A stretch of DNA of 64,000 nt from Halogeometricum sp. S1BR25-6 (lineage in GTDB: Archaea; Halobacteriota; Halobacteria; Halobacteriales; Haloferacaceae): the NCBI RefSeq assembly GCF_031624495.1, contig NZ_JAMQOP010000001.1:558001-622000 (forward strand), written 5' to 3'. A model generated the notes under the pieces. The model had not been told where the DNA came from. It saw only the letters and a program-made list of their open reading frames with translations, and searched no databases. The position numbers and the translations under genes are program-made. Position 1 is the stretch's first letter. Each line of letters opens with the position of its first letter. Of this stretch, positions 1 through 7,763 are shown piece by piece.

Positions 1-77
1 ACGTTTCGACTCCGCGCGAACCCGGCGGGGTTGAGAAACCCTTATGCGCGGGGACAGGCTATCACACGGCGGACACT

Positions 78-344
78 ATGACCGTTCGACTCAAGGATTT
101 CTACGCCGATTGGTGCGGCCCGTGTAAGACGCAGGACCCCATCCTGGAGGAGTTGGAGGCCGACTACGCGGACGTCGAGTTCGAGAAGGTCGACGTGGAC
201 GACGAGCAGGACGTGGCCAACGAGTACCAGGTTCGCTCGCTCCCGACGCTCATCGTCGAGAACGACGACGGCATCGTGGACCGCTTCGTCGGCGTCACTC
301 AGCGCGAAGACATCGAGTCGGCGCTGCAGAAGGCGGGCGCCTGA
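78..344 (+). CDS. Thioredoxin-family protein
   Basis: Small thiol-disulfide oxidoreductase of the cytoplasm. The active site WCGPCK is at residues 12-17 and the cis-proline loop SLPT at 54-57, as in classical thioredoxins. At 88 residues it is shorter than the usual 105-110 because the first beta-alpha unit is missing, a form I know from haloarchaea. A TATA-like stretch (41-46) lies about 35 bp upstream of the ATG, which fits a short-leader transcript. The next gene, L40e, follows on the same strand after about 100 bp. The fold call is firm. The physiological partner (thioredoxin reductase or glutaredoxin-like reductant) cannot be read from the sequence. Confidence 0.92.
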   Translation: MTVRLKDFYADWCGPCKTQDPILEELEADYADVEFEKVDVDDEQDVANEYQVRSLPTLIVENDDGIVDRFVGVTQREDIESALQKAGA

Positions 345-446
345 GACGACGGCACGACTTCTCGTCGGTTCTCCGCTTCCGAGAGCGGCGGCGCCGGTGT
401 CCCCCGTCTCGCAAGCGTTATACGGACGGCTGGGGAAACGTCCTGC

Positions 447-596
447 ATGCCCAGCAACGAATCCGCAACGAAGCGAACGCTCGAAAAGCAGATCTGTATG
501 CGTTGCAACGCGCGCAACCCGCCGCGAGCGGACAGTTGTCGCAAGTGCGGCTACAAGAACCTCCGTCCGAAGTCGAAGGAACGCCGCGCCGCGTAA
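447..596 (+). CDS. rpl40e: 50S ribosomal protein L40e
   Basis: A 49-residue basic protein with a four-cysteine zinc finger (C17, C20, C31, C34; CxxC-x10-CxxC) and the C-terminal Arg/Lys-rich tail typical of archaeal L40e (eukaryotic eL40 without the ubiquitin fusion). It binds rRNA in the large subunit. Its basic composition contrasts with the acidic proteins around it, as expected for a ribosomal protein. The ATG at 447 gives the normal family length and stops at TAA 594-596. Confidence 0.93.
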   Translation: MPSNESATKRTLEKQICMRCNARNPPRADSCRKCGYKNLRPKSKERRAA

Positions 597-611
597 TCGA
601 GCGACTTCGCC

Positions 612-1238
612 CTACTCCTCGGGATACTTCGGTTCGCGACGCTCCGCGCGCATCAGCGCCCGCTGTATCACCTCGCGCACCGAGTCGCCGTCCGGTTCGT
701 TCCGGAACACGTCGCCGTGGCCCGCGTACAGTTCTTCGACGGACTCGGGCGTCCGTTCGAGGAGCGTATCGAGGCTCTGGACGAGTCGCTCGCGCGACTG
801 CCCGGACATGTCCGTGCGGCCGAAACTGCCGTCGTCGAACGCGCCGTCGTTGTACACCACCACGTCGCCGCTGAACAGGCGCGTCTCGCTCACGAACGAG
901 ACGTGGTCGGAGGCGTGTCCCGGCGTGTACACCACCTCGAACGTCTCCTCACCCATCGTCACCTCGTCGCCGTCTTCGAGGGCGCCGTCGCGGCGCGGGT
1001 GCTCCGCGTAGGCGTACAGGTCGGCGTCGAACCGGTCCAACACGGCGTCGAGTTCCGCGACGTGGTCGGTGTGCTGGTGCGTGAGGACGACTGCGTCCAC
1101 CTCTTCCGTGTGCTCGGCGACGACGTCCTCGACGCCGGGCATCGCGCCGGCGTCGACGAGAACGGTCCGGTCGCCGACCACGAGGTACGCGTTGCAGGTG
1201 AACTGCTCGGCGCCCTCGGTCACCGCGAATATCTCCAT
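612..1238 (-). CDS. MBL-fold metallo-hydrolase
   Basis: Metallo-beta-lactamase superfamily hydrolase, 208 residues. The zinc signature HQHTDH is at residues 54-59. Further ligands follow in TPGHASDH, SGDVV and the C-terminal GHGD, so a two-metal site looks complete. Single-domain proteins of this size include glyoxalase II-like thioesterases and other small-molecule hydrolases; the substrate cannot be told from the sequence. It converges on L40e and diverges from the small acidic protein at 1405, sharing a 166-bp promoter region with it. Confidence 0.9.
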   Translation of the reverse strand: MEIFAVTEGAEQFTCNAYLVVGDRTVLVDAGAMPGVEDVVAEHTEEVDAVVLTHQHTDHVAELDAVLDRFDADLYAYAEHPRRDGALEDGDEVTMGEETFEVVYTPGHASDHVSFVSETRLFSGDVVVYNDGAFDDGSFGRTDMSGQSRERLVQSLDTLLERTPESVEELYAGHGDVFRNEPDGDSVREVIQRALMRAERREPKYPEE

Positions 1239-1404
1239 ACCGTCCGGTGCATCCCCGCGACGGAAAAAGTCCCCCGAGTCGGCAAGACCCTAGGCGGTCG
1301 AACCCCACGGATCGGGCAAAATCGTATATTTCCTACGTTCAGGCACCGAACAAAATCCCGATTAGCGTATCACTTTTCCGTCCGAACGTGCTATGTGGAA
1401 GTGT

Positions 1405-1581
1405 ATGGGATTTGGGAGCTACGACGAGTCAGAACAAGAGAGTCAGGACTACGACCAAGATCTCGACGAGAACGACGGCGTCGCGACCTCCGAGAGCGAC
1501 CACAAGGGCGAGGTGAACTTCGAGAACGGGGCCTCGAACGACGAACTGCTGGACCGCCTCAAAGAGATCAAGGACGACTGA
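1405..1581 (+). CDS. Small acidic haloarchaeal protein (DUF5786 type)
   Basis: A 58-residue, very acidic protein that begins MGFGSYDESEQ, the start I associate with the haloarchaeal DUF5786 family. I chose the internal ATG at 1405 over the ATG at 1393 because the family starts there. No cysteine pairs or membrane segment; the C-terminal part looks helical (ELLDRLKEIKDD). It ends 9 bp before the GTG of the DUF99 gene, so the two are probably co-transcribed. Function unknown. Confidence 0.8.
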   Translation: MGFGSYDESEQESQDYDQDLDENDGVATSESDHKGEVNFENGASNDELLDRLKEIKDD

Positions 1582-1590
1582 CGACCCGTC

Positions 1591-2208
1591 GTGACGCCGA
1601 CGCTGAAGTCGGGCACGCGGGCACTCGGCGTAGCGGAGTCGTACGCTGATCAACGGTCGCCGAAGGGTCGGGGCGTCGACGCGAGCGAACGGCCCGACGC
1701 GGAGAGCGTGCTGTGCGGCGCGGTCGTCCGCGCGGACCGCGTCGTCGACGGCGCGGCCTACGGTACCTGCGCCGTCGGCGGCACGGATTCGACGGACGCG
1801 ATACGTCGGCTTTTCTCGGACCTCGGACGCGAAGACGTGCGTCTGCTGTTCGTCGCGGGGGTCGCCCCCGCGTGGTTCAATCTCGTCGACCTCGAACGAC
1901 TCGCCGACGCCGTCGAGCGACCCGTCCTCTCGGTCTCCTTCGAGGGGAGTTCGGGGCTGGCGTCGGCGCTCCGCGAGCAGTTCTCCGGCGACGCACTCGA
2001 CGCCCGCCTCTCCGTCTACGAGTCACTTCCGCCGCGGCGACCCGTCGACGTCGGCGACGACACCGTGTTCGTCCGCGCCGTCGGCATCGACGACGAGGCG
2101 GCGGCGCGCGCCGTCCGCGCGTACACCCCCGAGGGGAGCGGACGTCCCGAACCCCTCCGAGTGGCGCGCCTCCTCGCCCGGTCCGGCCGGCGGTGGCGCG
2201 AGGGGTAG
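1591..2208 (+). CDS. DUF99 family (endonuclease V-like fold) protein
   Basis: 205 residues with the conserved DUF99/UPF0215 features: N-terminal KSGTRALGVAES, central GTDSTDAI, and the LLFVAGVAPAWFN segment. DUF99 has been linked to the endonuclease V/RNase H-like fold, but I know of no proven activity. The start is GTG, 9 bp after the preceding gene. It is followed 70 bp later by a uracil-DNA glycosylase, a suggestive but weak hint of nucleic-acid repair. Function remains inferred. Confidence 0.85.
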   Translation: MTPTLKSGTRALGVAESYADQRSPKGRGVDASERPDAESVLCGAVVRADRVVDGAAYGTCAVGGTDSTDAIRRLFSDLGREDVRLLFVAGVAPAWFNLVDLERLADAVERPVLSVSFEGSSGLASALREQFSGDALDARLSVYESLPPRRPVDVGDDTVFVRAVGIDDEAAARAVRAYTPEGSGRPEPLRVARLLARSGRRWREG

Positions 2209-2278
2209 GAGTCGGAGCAAAGCGCAGGGCGCGCCGACCGACCGCCGCCGCTAAGTCGGACCGGCCCGCCTCTCCGAT

Positions 2279-2881
2279 ATGAGCGACGACGCGATGGACG
2301 GCCTCTGCGTCCGCGAGTGCGAGCGCTGTCCCGCCCTCGTCGAGTCCCGGAGTCGAATCGTCAACGGCGTCGGCCCCGACGACGCCGACCTCCTCTTTCT
2401 CGGCGAGGGGCCGGGGGCCAACGAGGACGAACAGGGGGAACCGTTCGTCGGGCGGTCGGGGAGCGTTCTCGACGACGCTCTGCGGGAGGTGGGTCTGGCC
2501 CGCGCCGACGTCCGCATCACGAACTGCGTCCGGTGTCGACCGCCGGAGAACCGCGACCCGACGAAGGAGGAACTGGGGAACTGTCGCGGCTACCTCGAAG
2601 CAGAACTGAAACGCGTCGCCCCGGACCTCGTCGTCACCCTCGGGAAGGTGCCCTCTGAGCACCTGCTCGACCGCTCGGTGGCCGTGACGAAGGAGGCGGG
2701 CGACGTCGTCGACGTGCGCCTCGGGGACCGCTCGCAGCGAACGCTCGTCTCTGTCCACCCCGCGGCGACGCTGTACGACGGGAGCCAGAAGGAGGCGTTC
2801 TTCGACGCCGTCGCGAAGGCGGCCGACCTCTCCGGTCTCGCCGACGGCGGCAACGGGCAGTCCAGTCTCGGCGACTTCTGA
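2279..2881 (+). CDS. Uracil-DNA glycosylase, family 4 (4Fe-4S)
   Basis: Removes uracil from DNA as the first step of base excision repair. The 200-residue protein carries the family 4 motif A GEGPGANEDEQG (42-53) and the HPAA motif (160-163). Four cysteines suited to the iron-sulfur cluster are C14, C17, C86 and C102 (CxxC then C-x15-C). Family length is about 190-210, so it is complete. The C-terminal tail ending SSLGDF is acidic and probably disordered. Same strand as the DUF99 gene with a 70-bp gap. Confidence 0.93.
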   Translation: MSDDAMDGLCVRECERCPALVESRSRIVNGVGPDDADLLFLGEGPGANEDEQGEPFVGRSGSVLDDALREVGLARADVRITNCVRCRPPENRDPTKEELGNCRGYLEAELKRVAPDLVVTLGKVPSEHLLDRSVAVTKEAGDVVDVRLGDRSQRTLVSVHPAATLYDGSQKEAFFDAVAKAADLSGLADGGNGQSSLGDF

Positions 2882-2981
2882 GCCGTTCTCACCCGCGCTC
2901 TTCTCCGGGTCGTCGACCGTCCGGGGCGGCCGAATCTACCCCGAGGGAAAGCCACTTGACCGCGCTCCTCCCATCTCTGGT

Positions 2982-3644
2982 ATGAGCACGACGACGGCCG
3001 AAACGCGGGAGACGGTGGCCTCGGTGGTCATGGTCGACTACGGCCTCGGCAACCTCCGGAGCGCGCGGCGCGGCCTCGAACGCGCGGGCGCGGACGTGAC
3101 CGTCTCCGACGACCCAGAGACGTTCGCCGACGCCGACGGCATCGTCCTCCCGGGCGTCGGCGCGTTCTCCGAGGGGATGGAGAACGCCGGCCCGTTCCGG
3201 GAGGCCCTCGCCGAGGCGGCCGACCGCGGCCAGCCGATATTCGGCATCTGCCTCGGGATGCAGATGCTCCTGACAACCTCGGAGGAGGCCGCCCACGCCG
3301 GCGAGGGGGACGTCGAGGGTCTCGACCTGATTCCCGGTCGCAACGTCCGCTTCGACCAGGGACAGAAGGTGCCGCACATGGGCTGGAACGAACTGGACGT
3401 GGAGCGAGAGCACCCCCTCGTCGAGGGGGTAGACGGACAGTACGCCTACTTCGTCCACTCCTACTACGCCGTCCCCGACGACGCGGACGCCGTCGTCGCC
3501 TCGACGGACTACGGCGTCGAGTTCCCGGCTATCGTCGCCAACGAGGCGGGCAACGTGTTCGGCACGCAGTTCCACCCCGAGAAGTCCGGCGAGACCGGAC
3601 TACAGATACTCCGGAACTTCGTCGACTTCTGCGCGGAGCGGTAG
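2982..3644 (+). CDS. hisH: Imidazole glycerol phosphate synthase, glutaminase subunit HisH
   Basis: Class I glutamine amidotransferase that feeds ammonia to HisF in histidine biosynthesis. The nucleophile is C90 in GICLGMQML and the other triad members are H198 and E200 in QFHPEK. The N-terminal VDYGLGNLRS is typical of HisH. Length 220 is normal with a short extra N-terminus. No other his gene is nearby, consistent with the scattered his genes of haloarchaea. It converges on the lipoprotein gene with a 9-bp gap. Confidence 0.95.
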   Translation: MSTTTAETRETVASVVMVDYGLGNLRSARRGLERAGADVTVSDDPETFADADGIVLPGVGAFSEGMENAGPFREALAEAADRGQPIFGICLGMQMLLTTSEEAAHAGEGDVEGLDLIPGRNVRFDQGQKVPHMGWNELDVEREHPLVEGVDGQYAYFVHSYYAVPDDADAVVASTDYGVEFPAIVANEAGNVFGTQFHPEKSGETGLQILRNFVDFCAER

Positions 3645-3653
3645 GGAAGGCGC

Positions 3654-4244
3654 TCAGGACAGCGTCACGTCGTCTATCGTCCGGGCCACCTCCGTCTCCC
3701 AGACGACGCTGATGCCGACGGCGACGATGCCGACGTCCTCGGCGTCCACGTCGTACTCGTATCGGCTCCACCCGGCGCGGTCCTCTATCGCCCGTTCGGT
3801 GTCGAACTCCTCCTCGCGCAACCATCCGCGCTCGGGCCGCGGACCGGCGTAGGCGGCGAGTCTGGTGATGGTGTTGAACGACTCCTCCGGCGAGTGAACG
3901 GACACCGAGAGCGTGTCCACCTCGTCGAAGCGAGCGGCCTGCTGGGCCCAGATGACGCCGTCGTCCTGCAGACCGTTGATGAAGAACTGGAGGGCGGCGT
4001 CGCCCGAGGCGACGGGGTCGTCGACGACCCTCGCGGCCGATTCGACCGGGAGGCCCGTGTTCGGGTCCGTCGGCAGGTGACGGCCGATCAACCACCCTCG
4101 GAGCCCCGACTCGAATCCCGGATTGACGACCTGTGCGCTCGGGTCCGTCGTCCCGTCGTCGACGACGGGCGCGTTGCACCCTGCGAGGGCCGCCAGACCG
4201 GCGCCGCAGGCGGCGAGGTAGCGTCTTCTGTTCACGGACTCCAC
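3654..4244 (-). CDS. Predicted Tat lipoprotein of unknown function
   Basis: 196 residues. The N-terminus has a twin-arginine run (residues 6-8) followed by a short hydrophobic stretch and a lipobox ending at C23 (LAGC), so it should be exported by Tat and lipid-anchored, which is common in haloarchaea. The mature part (about 170 residues) resembles a carbohydrate-binding or beta-sandwich module: NPGFESGLRGW is reminiscent of CBM-like domains and SRYEYDVDAEDVG fits late strands. That last reading is inference. It is divergent from pheA. Confidence 0.75.
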   Translation of the reverse strand: MESVNRRRYLAACGAGLAALAGCNAPVVDDGTTDPSAQVVNPGFESGLRGWLIGRHLPTDPNTGLPVESAARVVDDPVASGDAALQFFINGLQDDGVIWAQQAARFDEVDTLSVSVHSPEESFNTITRLAAYAGPRPERGWLREEEFDTERAIEDRAGWSRYEYDVDAEDVGIVAVGISVVWETEVARTIDDVTLS

Positions 4245-4351
4245 CCACGCCCGCGGGGGATATCATACCACCCGTCGACGGCGGAGCGCTCGGAGCGTCC
4301 GCGACGAGCGGACCCGAGAGCCTTTTACAGAGGGGTAGAGAACGTCGGCCC

Positions 4352-5158
4352 ATGCAGGCAGTCACGCTGGGCCCGGCCGGGACGTACTCACACCGCGCGG
4401 CGCGCGCCGTCGCCGACGACGTGGCGTTCCGCGAGTCGGTGTCAGCCATCGTCGACGCCGTCGACGCCGGCGAGTACGAACGCGGCGTCGTCCCCATCGA
4501 GAACAGCATCGAAGGCAGCGTCACGGAGACGCTGGACGCCATCGCCTCCGCGAACATCGCCGTCACCCGCGAAATCGTGACGCCCATCCGGCACGCCCTC
4601 CTCGCGCAGTCCGAGGAGTTCTCCGTCGTCGCCTCCCACTCGCAGGCCCTCGCGCAGTGTCGGACCTACCTGGAGACGAACTACCCCGAGATGAAACTGG
4701 AGGCCGTCGCCAGCACGGCCCGCGGCGTCGAACGCGCCCGCGAGGACTCCTCCATCGCCGGTATCGGCCACCCCGACAACGCCGGCGAGGGACTCTCCGT
4801 CGTCGCGGAGGACATCCAAGACCAGTCCTCGAACGCGACGCGCTTTTTCGTCATCGCCCCCGAATCCGCCCGGTCCGACGCGGGCGGGAAGTCCACCGTC
4901 GTCGTCTATCCGAACGCGAACTACCCCGGATTGCTGCTCGAACTGCTCGAGGCGTTCGCCGAACGGAACATCAACCTCTCGCGCATCGAGTCCCGCCCCA
5001 GCGGGAACCGCCTCGGCGACTACCTGTTCCACGTCGATTTCGAGGCCGGCCTGTACGAGGAACGCGCCCAGGAGGCCCTCGACGCGGTCGAAGAGATCGC
5101 CTCGCGCGGGTGGGTCAAACGCCTCGGCTCGTACGACAGCCAGCACGTCCTCTACTGA
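4352..5158 (+). CDS. pheA: Prephenate dehydratase
   Basis: Converts prephenate to phenylpyruvate in phenylalanine synthesis. The 268-residue protein starts MQAVTLGPAGTYSHRAA, the usual family N-terminus, and this fixes the start at 4352 rather than at upstream ATGs. The SNATRF motif of the catalytic domain is present, followed by a C-terminal ACT domain (ESRPSGNRLGDYLF) that normally gives feedback control by phenylalanine. No chorismate mutase domain is fused, as usual in haloarchaea. Confidence 0.95.
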   Translation: MQAVTLGPAGTYSHRAARAVADDVAFRESVSAIVDAVDAGEYERGVVPIENSIEGSVTETLDAIASANIAVTREIVTPIRHALLAQSEEFSVVASHSQALAQCRTYLETNYPEMKLEAVASTARGVERAREDSSIAGIGHPDNAGEGLSVVAEDIQDQSSNATRFFVIAPESARSDAGGKSTVVVYPNANYPGLLLELLEAFAERNINLSRIESRPSGNRLGDYLFHVDFEAGLYEERAQEALDAVEEIASRGWVKRLGSYDSQHVLY

Positions 5159-5238
5159 ACGGCGACCGGCCGTCCGTCGCGCCGCCCTCGCGCCCGCAAA
5201 AACCTTGATGCCGGGACGGGTCGAACTGCCACACGGCC

Positions 5239-5655
5239 ATGGCGCGTCAGAACCCCTTCGACGAGATAGAACAGTTCTTCAAGCGGATGGGACGCGAGTT
5301 CGAGGAGTCCGGCCTCGCCTCGCTTCGGGACGTCTCCGTCGACGTCTCCGAGACGGACGACACCGTCGTCGTCACCGCCGACTTGCCCGGCTACGAGAAG
5401 GACGACATCGACATCTCCGCGTCCGGGCGCGAACTAACCATCAGCGCCGAGCGAAGCGCCTCGGACGAGGAGTCGGGCGACCGGTACATCCGCCGCGAGC
5501 GCACCCGCAACAGCATCAAGCGCTCGCTGACGCTCCCCGAGGAAGTCGTCGCGGAGGAGGCGTCCGCCACGTACAACAACGGCGTCCTCACCGTCACCCT
5601 CCCGAAGGAGTCGGTGGACGAGGACGAAGAGTCGACGGACATCGACGTTATCTGA
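5239..5655 (+). CDS. Small heat shock protein, Hsp20/alpha-crystallin
   Basis: 138-residue holdase chaperone. The alpha-crystallin domain runs from about residue 30 (VDVSETDDTVVVTADLPG) to 125 and ends with the YNNGVLTVTLPK motif. The N-terminal MARQNPFDEIEQFFKRM is an amphipathic helix typical of haloarchaeal Hsp20. A paralogue follows 138 bp downstream on the same strand, and two further Hsp20-type genes lie in the window (38040 and 43426). Confidence 0.92.
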   Translation: MARQNPFDEIEQFFKRMGREFEESGLASLRDVSVDVSETDDTVVVTADLPGYEKDDIDISASGRELTISAERSASDEESGDRYIRRERTRNSIKRSLTLPEEVVAEEASATYNNGVLTVTLPKESVDEDEESTDIDVI

Positions 5656-5793
5656 ACGGGCTCGGACGTCTTCGACTCGACTGTCGAAAGCGGAGTATTT
5701 TCGGGGCCAGAGGCTCCTACCGTGCGAATTGTCGTCTCGCATCCCGCGGTATTTATCTCCTCGAACGGCGTTATAGCGCTCGGTGAATTACCA

Positions 5794-6255
5794 ATGATGC
5801 GACGTTCTAACCCCTTCGAAAACATGGAATCGATGTTCGAGCGAATGTCCCGACAGTTCGACGAGATGAGCCGTCAGTTCGACGACTCCCAGTGGACCGG
5901 TTCCTCGACCCGGGGCATGGAAGTCGACGTCCGCGACGGCGACGAGGAGTTCGTCGTCGTGGCCGACCTGCCCGGGTTCGAGAAGGAGGATATCGACCTC
6001 TCCATCACCGAACGCGCGCTGACCATCTCCGCCTCCCGCGAGACGGAAACCGAGACCGACTCCGGTGAGGGCGCCGACGGCGGCGAGTACCTCCGCCGCG
6101 AACGGCGCCACGAGTCGATGCACCGCACCTTCCGCCTCCCCGGCGACGTGACGGCCGAGGACGCCGCCGCCTCCTACAAGAACGGCGTCCTCACTGTCAC
6201 CCTCCCGAAGGTGACCATCGACCGCGAGGACTCCCGCCACATCGACATCGAGTGA
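5794..6255 (+). CDS. Small heat shock protein, Hsp20/alpha-crystallin
   Basis: 153 residues, paralogue of the preceding gene. The N-terminus MMRRSNPFENMESMFERMSR matches the family start, so I use the ATG at 5794 (5797 is also possible). The crystallin domain includes VVVADLPGFEKEDIDLSI and the C-terminal YKNGVLTVTLPK. A repeated MSRQFDEMSRQFDD stretch in the N-terminal arm is a small internal duplication. An AT-rich stretch around 5749-5756 is a candidate TATA box, giving a short leader. Confidence 0.92.
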   Translation: MMRRSNPFENMESMFERMSRQFDEMSRQFDDSQWTGSSTRGMEVDVRDGDEEFVVVADLPGFEKEDIDLSITERALTISASRETETETDSGEGADGGEYLRRERRHESMHRTFRLPGDVTAEDAAASYKNGVLTVTLPKVTIDREDSRHIDIE

Positions 6256-6300
6256 GCGGCCGACCGGGACCGCACACCTCGAACGCGTACCGCCGCCACC

Positions 6301-6316
6301 GAGGCCTTCGGGCCTC
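6301..6316. terminator. Hairpin between convergent genes
   Basis: Perfect 6-bp stem GAGGCC / GGCCTC with a TTCG loop, between the second hsp20 gene and the convergent beta-propeller gene. Pyrimidine-rich DNA follows on the + strand (CTTCTTTCGCTTCTTT, 6330-6352). A role in 3'-end formation is inferred. Confidence 0.45.
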
Positions 6317-6373
6317 GACGTTCAGGTCTCGACGCCTTCTTTCGCTTCTTTACCGTTCAGCCGTCCGACCCGC

Positions 6374-7546
6374 CTACCCGTCGGACTCGGCCGACGCCGT
6401 CGATTCGGATTCGGCTCCGTTCTCGCGCCCTTGTTTCCCCTCCCCGTTCTCGGCGTTTTCGCCGCCTTCGCCGCTCTCCTTCTCCCCCCGCTTCGTCTCC
6501 GCCGCCTTCGCCGCGAACGGGTGCGCCCGCAGAATCGCGCCGTCCTCCGGGCTCGAATTGGCGAAGTTACAGACGAACAGGTCGCTCCGCTGTCGCGGCG
6601 TCACGCCGAACAGTACGTCCGACGGGAAGACGAGGCCGTCGTCCGCGTCGGCAACGATGTCGACGCACCGGTCGGGCGCCACGCGGACGACTCGGTTCCG
6701 CGAGTTGGCGGCGACATACACGTCCGGCCCGTTCGTGGTGACGCCGTCGGCGCCGAATATCTCCGGCGATTCGAGGTACGTCTCGGACTCGCCCGCCCGG
6801 CCGTCCGCCTTGACGGCGACGCGGACGAGTCGCCCCACGTCCTCCCCCTCGTCGCTCCTCGCGCGCGTGACGGCGACGTACAGGGAACCGTCGCGGGCGA
6901 ATGCGAGGCCGTTCGCTCCGAAACTCTCCGTCTCCAGCGCGGCCGACTCGAACCACACGTGCGCCGCCGGGTCCTCCTCGCTCAACGGCACCTCGTAGAC
7001 GGCGCCGCCCGTCGACTCCGTGACGAGGAGTCGGTCGAAGTCCGGGTCGTACAGCACGTCGTTCGGGAAGCCCGAGATGGACGCGACCGGTCGCGGGTCG
7101 CCGCCGTCGCGCGGCACCTCCCAGACGCCGGTGTCGTCGCCGCCCGTCGAGGAGGCGACGTATATCGACCCGCAGGGGACAACTTCGACGCCGACGACGC
7201 TGCCGGGGAGCGTCGCCACCCGGGTGAGATGCTCCGGTATCAGCCCCGTCTCCTGCGTCTGCGCGTTCGTCACCTCCCACACCTCCCCCGCGGTGATGCC
7301 GAAGTACAGCGTGCCGTCCCAGTCGAGAGCGAGGTTCTCCGGCACCGGTTCGCCCGGTATCTCGACGACCGTCTCCACCGGCGCGCCGGCGCTCCCCTCT
7401 CCGTCGTCCGCGCCGTCCCGACCCTGACCCGTCTCGTCGCTCTCCTCGTTCGCCTTGCCGTCCGCCATCGCGCTCCCCGGAAGCGCCGAGAACGCCAGTC
7501 CAGCCCCGAACAGCCGTAGTGTCGAACGCTTGGTAATCTCTGTCAC
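6374..7546 (-). CDS. Secreted SMP-30/NHL-like beta-propeller protein
   Basis: 390 residues from a GTG start at 7546, chosen because it puts KRSTLRLFGAGLAFSALPGSAMA at the N-terminus as an export signal (one basic pair plus hydrophobic core; Tat or Sec). The mature protein has a Gly/Asp/Glu linker followed by repeated blade-like units (NLALDWDGTLYFG, NGLAFARDGSLYVAV, NGPDVYVAANSRNRVVRV) seen in SMP-30/gluconolactonase and NHL propellers. The C-terminus is a low-complexity Glu/Gly/Ala/Ser tail, probably disordered. Enzyme activity cannot be assigned. It diverges from leuS. Confidence 0.75.
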   Translation of the reverse strand: MTEITKRSTLRLFGAGLAFSALPGSAMADGKANEESDETGQGRDGADDGEGSAGAPVETVVEIPGEPVPENLALDWDGTLYFGITAGEVWEVTNAQTQETGLIPEHLTRVATLPGSVVGVEVVPCGSIYVASSTGGDDTGVWEVPRDGGDPRPVASISGFPNDVLYDPDFDRLLVTESTGGAVYEVPLSEEDPAAHVWFESAALETESFGANGLAFARDGSLYVAVTRARSDEGEDVGRLVRVAVKADGRAGESETYLESPEIFGADGVTTNGPDVYVAANSRNRVVRVAPDRCVDIVADADDGLVFPSDVLFGVTPRQRSDLFVCNFANSSPEDGAILRAHPFAAKAAETKRGEKESGEGGENAENGEGKQGRENGAESESTASAESDG

Positions 7547-7731
7547 GTCTCGGCTAGGGAGGTTCCGAACATAGTAGTTGTAGGTCGTCGTGGTGAGTGT
7601 CGGCCGAACTGTTCTGTCTCCGTCCGCACGAGTTCCCCGCTTCTCCGCCCGAGCCGTGTTCTCCTGTGACGCGTCACCATTCACCACGGATTCTCTTGGG
7701 ACCGGACGGCCCCGAAAGTCGGGTATAGGAG

Positions 7732-7739
7732 TTAATTTA
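7732..7739 (+). promoter_or_regulatory. TATA box of leuS
   Basis: TTAATTTA lies 25-32 bp upstream of the leuS ATG, the spacing expected for a leaderless haloarchaeal transcript. Confidence 0.6.
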
Positions 7740-7763
7740 TGCGCGCATCCTGTTCTCACAGAC